NCBI RefSeq assembly: GCF_000368585.1
Contig: NZ_KB849559.1
Coordinates: forward strand, 62,001 to 126,000
Direction: 5' to 3'
Origin: Acinetobacter venetianus RAG-1 = CIP 110063
GTDB lineage: Bacteria; Pseudomonadota; Gammaproteobacteria; Pseudomonadales; Moraxellaceae
Length of the DNA stretch: 64,000 nt
Shown: positions 9,564-17,314 of the stretch, in pieces
Numbering within the stretch: the stretch's first letter is position 1
How the letters are laid out: each line of letters begins with the position of its first letter
The notes under the pieces: model-generated
The model's database searches: none
What the model saw: the letters and a program-made list of their open reading frames with translations, nothing else
Told to the model about the DNA's origin: nothing
Translations under genes and position numbers: made by a program

Positions 9564-10763
9564 ATGATCATTTTGAATCATTTACCTAAATATGTGTATT
9601 TTTTACTCGTTGCTCAAGCATTTAACTTGATTGCAGCGGTACTTTCCGTGACTGTTTCAGCGATTGTTGGACTTAAACTTGCCCCGACACAAGCTTTGGC
9701 AACGATTCCTTATGGTTTACAGTTTTTAGCCATTTTATTAACAACCTTTATCTTTTCTTTTTTGATGAAAAAATTAGGTCGTCATTTAGTATTTCAGCTC
9801 GGTGTCTTGTGTTTATTTGGTGCGGGAGTCTTGGGTTATTTTGCGCTAACGAATGAACAATTTTATTTGCTTTGTCTAAGCCATTTTTGCTTAGGTTTAT
9901 TTATTTCTACCGCTAACTTTTATCGTTTTGCTGCTTCAGATCGTTTGTCACCTGAATTAATTCCTAAGGCGACTGCAATGGTGATCTCAGGTGGGGTAGT
10001 CGCTGCATTGATTGCACCAGTTTTAGCGATTCAGTTTCAACAGGTAAGTGGCTTACCAGATTTTACCTTTATCTACTTAATTTTCAGTATATTGGCAGTG
10101 ATATTATCGCCGATACTTTATTTTTGGAATAACAAACAGAAACAACCACAGGCCCAACAAAGCGTAATAGCATCTGTTCAACGAGCAAAACTACCATTCA
10201 ATAGGATTGTGATCGCGATCATGAGTGGCGCATTTGCCTTCTACATTATGAATGTCATGATGATCATGTCGTCTTTACATTTAAAAGAACACCATTCTTT
10301 TCATTATGCTTCGATTTCGATTCAGTTGCATGTTTTAGCGATGTTTATCCCTTCTTTTTTTGTCTCTAAACTGATTCAACGTTTTGGGATCAATACGATA
10401 ATTTATATTGGTTTTGGCTTATTGATGTTGTCATCTTTTATTCCAATGTTAGGGCAAGCTGGAGTCTATATTAATATTGCGTTAATCGTACTCGGTATTG
10501 GATGGAATTTTGCATATTCAGGGGCTTCAACTTTGCTCGCTGGTTTAGATGAGCAACAGAAACATCATGTACAAGGATTGAATGAGACAATAATTGCTTT
10601 ATTTGCAACATTAGGCGCATTTTTACCTGCGCCGATTTTAACCCGTTTCGGCTGGAGCAATGCCAATTTACTCGCGTTATCACTTACATTTATTGTGTTA
10701 GTCGTTTTGATGGTATTGAGTAAAAAGCAACAGCACAGCCAAGCGAATGCATCATCGTTATAG
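9564..10763 (+). CDS. MFS transporter
   Basis: An integral inner-membrane protein of 399 residues with about twelve hydrophobic segments arranged in two halves, separated by a polar loop near residues 190-215 (NNKQKQPQAQQS). The end of the second helix pair carries MKKLGRH, the basic loop 2-3 motif of the major facilitator superfamily. The closest resemblance in my memory is to uncharacterised Acinetobacter MFS proteins; the substrate cannot be deduced. The start at 9564 follows directly after an AT-rich leader with only a weak ribosome binding site. tcdA follows 33 bases downstream and may be cotranscribed. Confidence 0.85.
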   Translation: MIILNHLPKYVYFLLVAQAFNLIAAVLSVTVSAIVGLKLAPTQALATIPYGLQFLAILLTTFIFSFLMKKLGRHLVFQLGVLCLFGAGVLGYFALTNEQFYLLCLSHFCLGLFISTANFYRFAASDRLSPELIPKATAMVISGGVVAALIAPVLAIQFQQVSGLPDFTFIYLIFSILAVILSPILYFWNNKQKQPQAQQSVIASVQRAKLPFNRIVIAIMSGAFAFYIMNVMMIMSSLHLKEHHSFHYASISIQLHVLAMFIPSFFVSKLIQRFGINTIIYIGFGLLMLSSFIPMLGQAGVYINIALIVLGIGWNFAYSGASTLLAGLDEQQKHHVQGLNETIIALFATLGAFLPAPILTRFGWSNANLLALSLTFIVLVVLMVLSKKQQHSQANASSL

Positions 10764-10796
10764 CCCAAATGATGATAAACACGTTAAAATAGTGGT

Positions 10797-11597
10797 TTGA
10801 CTCAAGCTATAGAATTTCCTGTGATGACTGATCTTCAAAATGATGAATATGACCGCCGTTTTGCGGGTGTAGCCAAGATTTATGGAGAAGACTCATTTGT
10901 GCATTATGAGAAAAGTCATGTCATGGTGATTGGAATTGGTGGTGTGGGCAGTTGGGCTGTTGAATCGCTTGCTCGGACAGGAATCGGGGAGTTGACCTTA
11001 GTTGATATGGATGTCGTTGCTGCATCGAATATTAATCGCCAATTACCTGCGATGAGCTCGACACTCGGACAAGAAAAAATTGAGGTGATGGCTGAGCGTT
11101 GTCGTCAGATTAACCCAAGAATTAAAGTCAATGTGATTGATGATTATCTAACACCAGACAACGTGAAGGACATACTGAATGTTGTACCTGATATCATTTT
11201 AGACTGTATTGACGATGTTAAAGCCAAGCTTGCATTGATGCTGCATTGTCGCTTTAACAAGATTCCATTGATCGTATCAGGTGGAGCTGGCGGTAAGCTT
11301 GATCCTTTGAAAATTCGTGTTGCGGATTTATCTAAAACTGAACAAGATCCAATGCTTGCGAAGCTGAGAGCACAACTTCGCTCGAAAGGTATTTGTAAAA
11401 AACCGAAAGAGAAATTTGGAATTACCTGTGTTTATTCCATTGATAATCCATTTTCAAGTGCAGATGTTTGCCCAAGTGCGGGACTACGTTGTGGCGGGTA
11501 TGGGTCGGCTGTCGTGGTTACTTCTAGTTTTGCGATGGTCGCCGTAGCAGAAGTCCTTAAAAAGCTTGATACTAAAAAAACGCTTACTTCGGTTTAG
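10797..11597 (+). CDS. tcdA: tRNA threonylcarbamoyladenosine dehydratase (TcdA/CsdL)
   Basis: TcdA is an E1-like ATP-dependent enzyme that cyclises t6A37 of tRNAs reading ANN codons to ct6A. The protein shows the nucleotide-binding motif GIGGVGSWAVE, the R/D-rich catalytic segment (NINRQLPA, DCIDDVKAK), and the conserved C-terminal VYSIDNPFSSADVCPSAGLRCGGYGS. The TTG start at 10797 gives 266 residues (E. coli 268); an ATG at 10824 would give 257 and start MTDLQNDEYDRRFAG, which may well be the true start. Neither has a clear Shine-Dalgarno. The 3' end overlaps that of the convergent gene at 11584 by 14 bases. Confidence 0.95.
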   Translation: MTQAIEFPVMTDLQNDEYDRRFAGVAKIYGEDSFVHYEKSHVMVIGIGGVGSWAVESLARTGIGELTLVDMDVVAASNINRQLPAMSSTLGQEKIEVMAERCRQINPRIKVNVIDDYLTPDNVKDILNVVPDIILDCIDDVKAKLALMLHCRFNKIPLIVSGGAGGKLDPLKIRVADLSKTEQDPMLAKLRAQLRSKGICKKPKEKFGITCVYSIDNPFSSADVCPSAGLRCGGYGSAVVVTSSFAMVAVAEVLKKLDTKKTLTSV

Positions 11598-12027
11598 TTT
11601 CTTCGCCTATAGAAAACTCATAAACATGCTCTCCGAGCATAAGTCGCTCTTGGGTCATGATATCTATTTCAGGCTGCACGTTTTGATAAAACTCAAGATT
11701 GATACAACCGCTATTATTAATCGCATATTTAATATAGTAACGATCTGGATTTAGAAATAAGGTCGTTTCTTCAAATGAATGTAGAGAAATAATTTTCTTT
11801 TTATCAAAGTAAATTAAGGATGGGCAGTCGATGATTCCATTCAAATATTTCTTTCTTTGAATGTGAATGGTCACCTGTGATTGGTCTGTTTTTTTAATGA
11901 AATAGTCAGGTTGATATATTCGTTTCGATGGAACTTGTTTAAATACTGAAGTGGTTTCTGTATAAGGCGTCGCAATTGTAGACGTTGTTATTGCTAAAGT
12001 AATAAAGCTTAAGATCATTTTTTTCAT
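11584..12027 (-). CDS. Small secreted protein of unknown function
   Basis: About 147 residues from the ATG at 12027 (MKKMILSFITLAITTSTIA); an in-frame GTG at 12042 would add five residues. The N-terminus is a clear Sec signal peptide with probable cleavage after STIA, so the mature protein is periplasmic or secreted. The rest alternates short beta-type segments (QVTIHIQRKKYL, CPSLIYFDKKKIISL, RYYIKYAINNSGCINLEF), with two cysteines that could form a disulfide. This gives the look of a small all-beta domain. I do not recognise the family. It lies directly downstream of the CHAP amidase gene on the same strand but behind a terminator. Confidence 0.65.
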   Translation of the reverse strand: MKKMILSFITLAITTSTIATPYTETTSVFKQVPSKRIYQPDYFIKKTDQSQVTIHIQRKKYLNGIIDCPSLIYFDKKKIISLHSFEETTLFLNPDRYYIKYAINNSGCINLEFYQNVQPEIDIMTQERLMLGEHVYEFSIGEETKPK

Positions 12028-12065
12028 ATTATTGATTTGCACATAAAGTTAGTTATTTTTCATGC

Positions 12066-12091
12066 AAAAAAAACGCCAGTGTGGACTGGCG
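12066..12091 (-). terminator. Rho-independent terminator of the CHAP amidase gene
   Basis: On the minus strand, a 7-bp GC-rich stem (12085-12091 with 12074-12080), a 4-base loop and a run of eight T (12073-12066). Confidence 0.88.
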
Positions 12092-12125
12092 CTATAAACC
12101 TATGCTCAATATATTTTTGGGTTTC

Positions 12126-12584
12126 TTAAATGGATTGATCTAAACGATAGTAGGTATAAGTGACATTTTTGTCTTTATATACGTCATAACTAGTTTGCAT
12201 AAAGTCTGAAACCCACTGTGATCCAGTAAATCCTGCGATATGACCGTAACGATGTTTTTGAGTACGATTGATAATATAAATATCACCAACTTGAGGATTA
12301 TCAAAAGCAGGTTTGATTTTTTGGTAGCCGATTTCTTGTAGCGTTTTACCCCAATCCGCTGCTGCGATTGGATGTTGTGTGATTTTTGCGCCAGCAGCTT
12401 GTAAAGCAATACGCACATACTTCGCACATTGAGATGAACTACGATACGATGCTCGATGTACCAGTTTTTTAGAAAACTTATTTACATTGATTGATGGTTG
12501 TTTCGGTGAGTCTTGGGCGGTCACAATCATGTGGGTTGGTGTGTGAACCATGCTGTGATCAACTGAGGGTACATCGTAAATCAT
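12126..12584 (-). CDS. CHAP-like cysteine amidase/peptidase without signal peptide
   Basis: A 152-residue protein with the pattern of an NlpC/P60-CHAP superfamily peptidoglycan amidase. The probable nucleophile is Cys53 in SSSQCAKYVRIALQAAG, the probable base is His115 in RYGHIAGFTG, and Asp127 in WVSDFM may be the third residue. The typical PQVGDIYIINR strand lies between them. The first 40 residues are polar and extended, with no signal peptide or membrane segment, so export by Sec is not expected. Proteins of this kind are often cell-wall hydrolases delivered by a type VI secretion system, phage lysins or cytosolic enzymes. The adjacent secreted protein is discussed under findings. The exact family is not certain. 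Confidence 0.75.
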   Translation of the reverse strand: MIYDVPSVDHSMVHTPTHMIVTAQDSPKQPSINVNKFSKKLVHRASYRSSSQCAKYVRIALQAAGAKITQHPIAAADWGKTLQEIGYQKIKPAFDNPQVGDIYIINRTQKHRYGHIAGFTGSQWVSDFMQTSYDVYKDKNVTYTYYRLDQSI

Positions 12585-12762
12585 CTACAATCTCTATCGC
12601 ATCTTTAAAACCAAATGAGCACCATATCTATGGCGAAACAGATGGTAAGCGATAAATCTGAAAAAATCTTAAAGTTAATGTAATAATATAACGATATGCG
12701 GTTTGCACCGTTATAGAACACCTAGAATCAGATGAATAATATTCTAATAATTAGGAGGTTAA

Positions 12763-12831
12763 GTGCCAGCAACACAGCATTTAAAGATTTGTAAAATCAT
12801 ATTTCACGCTGTGATGAAGTTGGCACTTTAG
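12763..12831 (+). CDS. Possible 22-codon ORF in an inverted repeat
   Basis: GTG at 12763 is preceded by a perfect AGGAGG at 12753-12758 with a short 4-base spacer. The reading frame ends with TAG at 12829. The peptide would be basic and partly hydrophobic (ends KIIFHAVMKLAL). The whole ORF coincides with an imperfect inverted repeat whose outer arms are AAGTGCCA (12761-12768) and TGGCACTT (12821-12828) and whose inner arms are CACAGC and GCTGTG. It may instead be a structured RNA; coding is unproven. Confidence 0.25.
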   Translation: MPATQHLKICKIIFHAVMKLAL

Positions 12832-12844
12832 ATTTGATGGGGAT

Positions 12845-13867
12845 TTAATCAGTTTGATGCTCTCGAAGATAGTCTTCTGTACGTTGCATTGCCGCCTGAA
12901 TGTTACTCATTGCAGTTTCGATGTCCTGAATGGTTTTGGCATTTCCACCACTTAATGCCTGACGCCATTTACGTGCGCCTGGCAAGTTTTGAAATAAGCC
13001 TAGAATATGGCGTGTGATAATTGAAAGTGGTGCGCCTTCGGCCACACGTTGATGAATATACGGCATCATTTGTTGCATGATTTCAAAACGATTCGGTGCT
13101 TCCAAACTCCAAATTTGACCTAACTCAGCCAACAAATATGGATTGTGGTAGGCTTCACGTCCAATCATAACGCCATCAACATGTTGTAAATGCTGTTGAG
13201 TTTCGTCAAAGCTTTTGATCCCCCCATTGATTTCAATAGTCAAATGCGGACGCTCTTGTTTGAGTCGATACACGTCTTCATAACGTAGCGGGGGAACGTC
13301 TCTGTTTTCTTTTGGAGATAATCCCTGCAAGATCGCAATACGGGCATGTACGATGAAATGAGTACAACCTGTTGCTGCAACAGTATCTACGAAATGCAGC
13401 ATCTCTTCATAAGACTGCATGTCATCGATACCGATACGATGTTTCACCGTTACTGGAATTGAAACTGCTTTTTGCATGCTGTAAATACAGTCCGCCACCA
13501 AATTGGGTTCAGCCATTAAACAAGCACCGATCTTGTTATTCTGAACACGGTCACTTGGGCAACCTACATTCAAATTGACTTCATCATAGCCCCAGTCTTG
13601 CGCCATTTTGGTACAAGTTGCTAACTCTTGTGGGTTAGAACCACCGAGTTGTAACACAATAGGATGTTCTTGTTTATTGAAATCTAAATGTCGATTTGCA
13701 CCACCATAGATGATTGCACCTGTGGTGACCATTTCGGTATACAGCACGACATTTGGATTAAACAAGCGAGCAAAAAAACGATAATCTTTCGTTGTCCAAT
13801 CCATCATCGGTGCAACGGATATTCTAGGATGTATTTCTTTGATTACATTATTTTGAATATCAGACAT
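12845..13867 (-). CDS. dusA: tRNA-dihydrouridine(20/20a) synthase
   Basis: A flavin-dependent enzyme that reduces U20/U20a in the D-loop of tRNAs. The length of 340 residues fits DusA. FMN/TIM-barrel motifs are visible: SVAPMMDWTTKDYR at about 17-30, the catalytic Cys103 in NVGCPSDRVQ, VKHRIGID, and the phosphate-binding EINGGI and GVMIGREAY. The 5' end of dusA is a known integration site for genomic islands in several proteobacteria including Acinetobacter; here the gene is intact and no integrase is beside it, but the accessory ectoine cluster starts on its 5' side. No T-rich terminator was found after its stop. Confidence 0.96.
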   Translation of the reverse strand: MSDIQNNVIKEIHPRISVAPMMDWTTKDYRFFARLFNPNVVLYTEMVTTGAIIYGGANRHLDFNKQEHPIVLQLGGSNPQELATCTKMAQDWGYDEVNLNVGCPSDRVQNNKIGACLMAEPNLVADCIYSMQKAVSIPVTVKHRIGIDDMQSYEEMLHFVDTVAATGCTHFIVHARIAILQGLSPKENRDVPPLRYEDVYRLKQERPHLTIEINGGIKSFDETQQHLQHVDGVMIGREAYHNPYLLAELGQIWSLEAPNRFEIMQQMMPYIHQRVAEGAPLSIITRHILGLFQNLPGARKWRQALSGGNAKTIQDIETAMSNIQAAMQRTEDYLREHQTD

Positions 13868-14400
13868 TTGAACACCAATAGAATCAATAAGAGAGGAGAG
13901 TCAGATCTGTATATTACCCATCAACTTTATGTGCTGAATATATGAGCTCTAAGAACATTTCTCATACATCAATTCAAGTGACTGCGATAAATCAGAAAAT
14001 TCTGAAAACAGATTAAAAAGCAGGAGCTGAATTATACTGGAATGCTAGAATTTAGCAAAAATTTCAATACTGGCATGAATATTGAATAGATTAATATTTG
14101 CTCAAATTTGCATTTCAATCCATTACATAAAATTACACAAATTATATAACATTGATTTTTATGATTAAATTTAATTATTTTATACAATAATAATTTCAAT
14201 TCAAACTATTTCATCTCAATCAATTTGAAGAAAAAATATTCGCTCCCTATAATGATTTTCACTCATGGGATCAGGAAGAAAAGTATTTGGCTTAGATATT
14301 CAGAGCGATAAATAGCGTGGTAATTTTCCATTAAAATACAGACAACATCATGTACAACGTACTAAAATAGTGTGTTTAGCTTTTTTTGTGCGTGATTGAG
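13868..14400. promoter_or_regulatory. AT-rich intergenic region dusA / ectoine regulator
   Basis: A 533-base gap, noticeably more AT-rich than its surroundings. A strong sigma-70 promoter on the + strand is listed separately at 14225-14253. Between it and the MarR gene, GTAC-AAC-GTAC at about 14352-14362 is a small palindrome that could be an operator. No coding potential was seen. Confidence 0.5.
14225..14253 (+). promoter_or_regulatory. Sigma-70 promoter upstream of the MarR/ect genes
   Basis: TTGAAG at 14225-14230 and a perfect TATAAT at 14248-14253 with a 17-base spacer. Predicted start near 14260, leaving a leader of about 140 bases before the regulator gene. Confidence 0.65.
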
Positions 14401-14835
14401 ATGGATGATGCTGTACGTGTTTTGCAAAGTGTTCGGCGGATAGAACAATGTGTGGAGCTTTATTCCAAACGATTGTCTCAACTTCACCATATCACCACAC
14501 CACAATTAGTTGCTCTGATGACGATTGCAAAAATTGGGCCTTGCAGTATGTCTGCGATAGGGAAAGCAATTTTTGTTAGTCCAAGTACGGTTGTTGGAAT
14601 CGTTGATCGCCTAGAAGAAAAAGGGTTGGTATTGCGTATGAGGGATACACAAGACCGTCGACATGTACGTGTCAGCCTGACTTCAAAAGGTGAGCAATTA
14701 CTCGATCAATCACCATCTGCATTACCAGAAGGTTTTTCACTGGCTTTGCAAGCTTTAACCAATGATGAACGTCAAAGTCTCGTTATTTCGTTAGAGCAAT
14801 TTGCCCAGTTATTAGAGGCAAAAGTTCCAAATTAA
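14401..14835 (+). CDS. MarR-family regulator of the ectoine genes (EctR-like)
   Basis: A 144-residue cytosolic winged-helix regulator. The recognition-helix region and wing are visible in GPCSMSAIGKAIFVSPSTVVGIVDRLEEKGLV (written in part) and the wing motif RMRDTQDRRHVRVSLTSKG, typical of MarR proteins. MarR-type EctR proteins control ectABC(D) in many halotolerant bacteria, and the position 120 bases before ectA on the same strand supports that role here. The ATG at 14401 is chosen; an in-frame TTG at 14386 and GTG at 14392 would add up to five residues. Likely autoregulated through the promoter at 14225-14253. The name EctR is inference from context. Confidence 0.85.
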   Translation: MDDAVRVLQSVRRIEQCVELYSKRLSQLHHITTPQLVALMTIAKIGPCSMSAIGKAIFVSPSTVVGIVDRLEEKGLVLRMRDTQDRRHVRVSLTSKGEQLLDQSPSALPEGFSLALQALTNDERQSLVISLEQFAQLLEAKVPN

Positions 14836-14955
14836 AGCCAGTAAAAAGCAAGATAATACAGATAAAGATGTGATTAATTTCTAACAGCCCAAAAGCTTTT
14901 CTGATAGCACACTTAACTTGAGTATGCCGAGTATGGAAATACAAAAGGAGATAGC

Positions 14956-15531
14956 GTGGAAGCTTTATCAAGACAGTCGATACGTTCGACCAAACAATCA
15001 ATTATTCATCAATTGAATCAATACAATGTGCGTAACTTTCAGCCACAAGATGTGCGTGAAGTTCATGCCTTGATTCAATCTTGCCCATCTTTGGATTTAA
15101 ACTCACTCTACGCTTATGCATTACTTGCTGAGCATCATACGGACACTTGTTTTGTTGCTTATGATCATAAGGGACAAATTTGTGGTGCTGTCACGGGATA
15201 TATTTGCCCTGAAGAGCCAGATACTTACTTCTTGTGGCAGATTGCGGTCTCGCCCACGGTACAAGGAAAAGGCATAGGCTCCTTACTCCTTGATAATGTT
15301 AGAGAACAATGCCTAGAACCCCGCCAATTAAAACGATTAAAAACAACAATTTCACCAAGCAACAAAGCCTCTCAAAATCTTTTCCGCAGTTTCGCTTCCC
15401 GTTTTGATGTTGATTGCAAAGTCAGTCCATTTTTATCAAAACAGGCGTTGCAACCCTTAGAACCAGAACCTTTTGAAACACAACATGAACCTGAAGATCT
15501 CTACACATTGGGGCGTTGGGATTGGAATTGA
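14956..15531 (+). CDS. ectA: Diaminobutyrate acetyltransferase
   Basis: EctA acetylates L-2,4-diaminobutyrate to N-gamma-acetyl-diaminobutyrate with acetyl-CoA, the second step of ectoine synthesis. It is a GNAT-fold protein of 191 residues. The acetyl-CoA binding motif is VSPTVQGKGIGSLLLD near residues 100-115, and the family signature LDLNSLYAYALLAEHHTDTC lies near residues 50-70. The start is a GTG at 14956 with a perfect AAAGGAG five bases upstream. It leads the ectABCD operon. A hairpin (15530-15552) lies in the short gap to ectB and may adjust downstream expression. Confidence 0.96.
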   Translation: MEALSRQSIRSTKQSIIHQLNQYNVRNFQPQDVREVHALIQSCPSLDLNSLYAYALLAEHHTDTCFVAYDHKGQICGAVTGYICPEEPDTYFLWQIAVSPTVQGKGIGSLLLDNVREQCLEPRQLKRLKTTISPSNKASQNLFRSFASRFDVDCKVSPFLSKQALQPLEPEPFETQHEPEDLYTLGRWDWN

Positions 15532-15552
15532 TCAACCTTTAAAGCGTTGATC
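15530..15552 (+). promoter_or_regulatory. Hairpin in the ectA-ectB gap
   Basis: Seven-base arms GATCAAC and GTTGATC flank an inner self-complementary CTTTAAAG. A weak T-rich stretch follows. It begins at the ectA stop and could be a 3'-end stabiliser or partial terminator. Confidence 0.4.
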
Positions 15553-15582
15553 TTGTTGTTTTACATTCACTCGGAGTGATTC

Positions 15583-16902
15583 ATGAATATTTTCAGCCGA
15601 TTAGAGTCTGAAGTACGCGGCTATATCCATTCTTTTCCTACAGTATTTAAAACTGCAAAAAATGCAGTTTTAGTGGACGAGAAAAATAAGCACTACATCG
15701 ACTTTTTGGCGGGTGCAGGCACATTAAACTATGGACATAATAATCCAGTCTTAAAGCAGGCTGCGATTGACTATCTGATGCAAGATGGGATTGTGCATGG
15801 TTTGGATATGGCAACGTCTGCAAAGAAAGCGTTTATTGAGACTTTTGAGCAATACATTTTAAAGCCAAGAGCTTTGGATTATAAGTTGCAATTTACTGGT
15901 CCAACAGGGACTAATGCTGTTGAAGCTGCGATCAAACTCGCACGTAACGTAACCAAGCGACACAATATTATTGCTTTCACCAATGGCTTTCATGGTGTCA
16001 GCTTAGGTGCACTTTCACTCACGGGTAATCAGAAGTTTCGTGAAGCTGCTGGTGTTGAGTTAGGCAATGTTCATCATGCTGCTTATGCAGGCTATTTTGG
16101 TGATGACGTTGATACCATTGCGATGCTTGATAAGTTGCTCACAGATCGAAGCAGTGGTGTGGATTTACCTGCTGCGATTATTGTGGAATGCGTGCAAGGT
16201 GAAGGGGGGCTAAATACAGCAAGTATGCAATGGCTTAAAAAACTTTCGACCTTGTGTAAGCAGCACAAAATATTATTGATTGTGGATGATATTCAAGCAG
16301 GATGTGGTCGTTCTGGAAGTTTCTTTAGTTTTGAAAAAGCTGAGATTTACCCTGATATTGTGACTTTATCTAAATCACTGTCAGGCTTTGGTTTGCCGAT
16401 GTCTTTGGTGTTGTTTAAGCCATCTTTAGATATTTGGAAATCGGGGCAACATAACGGAACTTTCCGCGGTAATAATCTAGCATTTGTCACTGCAACAACA
16501 GCTATTCAAAAATTCTGGGCAGATCAAAAATTCCAAACAGAATTGGCGCAAAAGTCTGAGTTGGTGAGCAGCCGCCTAAGACACATCGTGCAAAAATTTC
16601 CTGAAGCTGAACTGACACATCGTGGTCGTGGGTTGATGCAAGGTGTTGCCTTTAGAAATCCTGATTTGGCTGATGAGGTGACAACACAAGCGTTCAATCT
16701 AGGCTTAGTGATTGAAACATCAGGTAGTCGTGGCGAAGTGGTGAAATTGCTTCCACCATTGACCATTGAGAATGAGACCTTAGAAAAAGGGATCGACCTG
16801 CTAACTCAGGCGATTGAGCAAGTTGTGCAAGATGATACTCACGCTAAAACTTTGAGTACTCAAAGCAAATCTATGAATAAATTACAAGGAGCTGTTTCAT
16901 GA
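15583..16902 (+). CDS. ectB: Diaminobutyrate--2-oxoglutarate transaminase
   Basis: EctB is a PLP-dependent class III aminotransferase that converts L-aspartate-4-semialdehyde and glutamate to L-2,4-diaminobutyrate, the first step of ectoine synthesis. The 439-residue protein begins with the EctB-type MNIFSRLESEVRGYIHSFP. The PLP-binding lysine is Lys264 in LSKSLSGFG, preceded by LLIVDDIQAGCGRSG. GTFRGNNLAFVTA is also characteristic. The start follows GGAG with good spacing. The last codons overlap the start of ectC by four bases (ATGA), which indicates translational coupling. Confidence 0.97.
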   Translation: MNIFSRLESEVRGYIHSFPTVFKTAKNAVLVDEKNKHYIDFLAGAGTLNYGHNNPVLKQAAIDYLMQDGIVHGLDMATSAKKAFIETFEQYILKPRALDYKLQFTGPTGTNAVEAAIKLARNVTKRHNIIAFTNGFHGVSLGALSLTGNQKFREAAGVELGNVHHAAYAGYFGDDVDTIAMLDKLLTDRSSGVDLPAAIIVECVQGEGGLNTASMQWLKKLSTLCKQHKILLIVDDIQAGCGRSGSFFSFEKAEIYPDIVTLSKSLSGFGLPMSLVLFKPSLDIWKSGQHNGTFRGNNLAFVTATTAIQKFWADQKFQTELAQKSELVSSRLRHIVQKFPEAELTHRGRGLMQGVAFRNPDLADEVTTQAFNLGLVIETSGSRGEVVKLLPPLTIENETLEKGIDLLTQAIEQVVQDDTHAKTLSTQSKSMNKLQGAVS

Positions 16903-17312
16903 TCGTACGTCAACTACAAGATATCTTAAATACTGAGCGTGATGTGCAAACAGAAACTTGGGCAAGCCGCCGCCTATTGCTACAAGAAGATGGTATGGGT
17001 TTTTCAATGCATGAAACAACGATTTTTGCGGGTACACAAACCCATATTTGGTACAAAAATCATTTGGAGGCGGTGTATTGCGTACAAGGTGAGGGTGAGG
17101 TCGAACTGATCCCTTCTGGTGAAGTCTATAAAATTACACCGGGAACATTGTATGCCTTGAACAAAAATGACAATCACTATTTACGTGCAAAAACCGATTT
17201 AGTGTTGGTGTGTACCTTTAATCCTGCATTGGTTGGAACAGAAGTTCACGACAAAGATGGTGTTTATGCAACACCTGAACAAATGATGAAACAAGTGGAG
17301 GAGGAGGCTTAA
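16899..17312 (+). CDS. ectC: L-ectoine synthase
   Basis: EctC closes the ring of N-gamma-acetyl-diaminobutyrate by eliminating water to give ectoine, a compatible solute. It is a small cupin of 137 residues. Family landmarks are MIVRQLQDILNTERDV at the N-terminus, GFSMHETTIFAGTQTHIWYKN, and the cupin segment VYCVQGEGEVELI followed by TPGTLYALNKNDNHYLRA. The start overlaps ectB by four bases with an AAGGAG upstream. The 3' end is rich in GAG codons, which also create the GGAGGAGG ribosome binding site of ectD. Confidence 0.97.
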   Translation: MIVRQLQDILNTERDVQTETWASRRLLLQEDGMGFSMHETTIFAGTQTHIWYKNHLEAVYCVQGEGEVELIPSGEVYKITPGTLYALNKNDNHYLRAKTDLVLVCTFNPALVGTEVHDKDGVYATPEQMMKQVEEEA

Positions 17313-17314
17313 TC

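Noticed and set aside
12140..12427. 95-codon minus-strand frame inside the CHAP gene
   Set aside because: Out-of-frame reading of the amidase gene with no similarity; the CHAP frame explains the conserved motifs.
12845..13867. Integrated prophage or island at dusA
   Set aside because: dusA is intact, and no integrase, excisionase or att-like repeat of its 5' end was found in the window.
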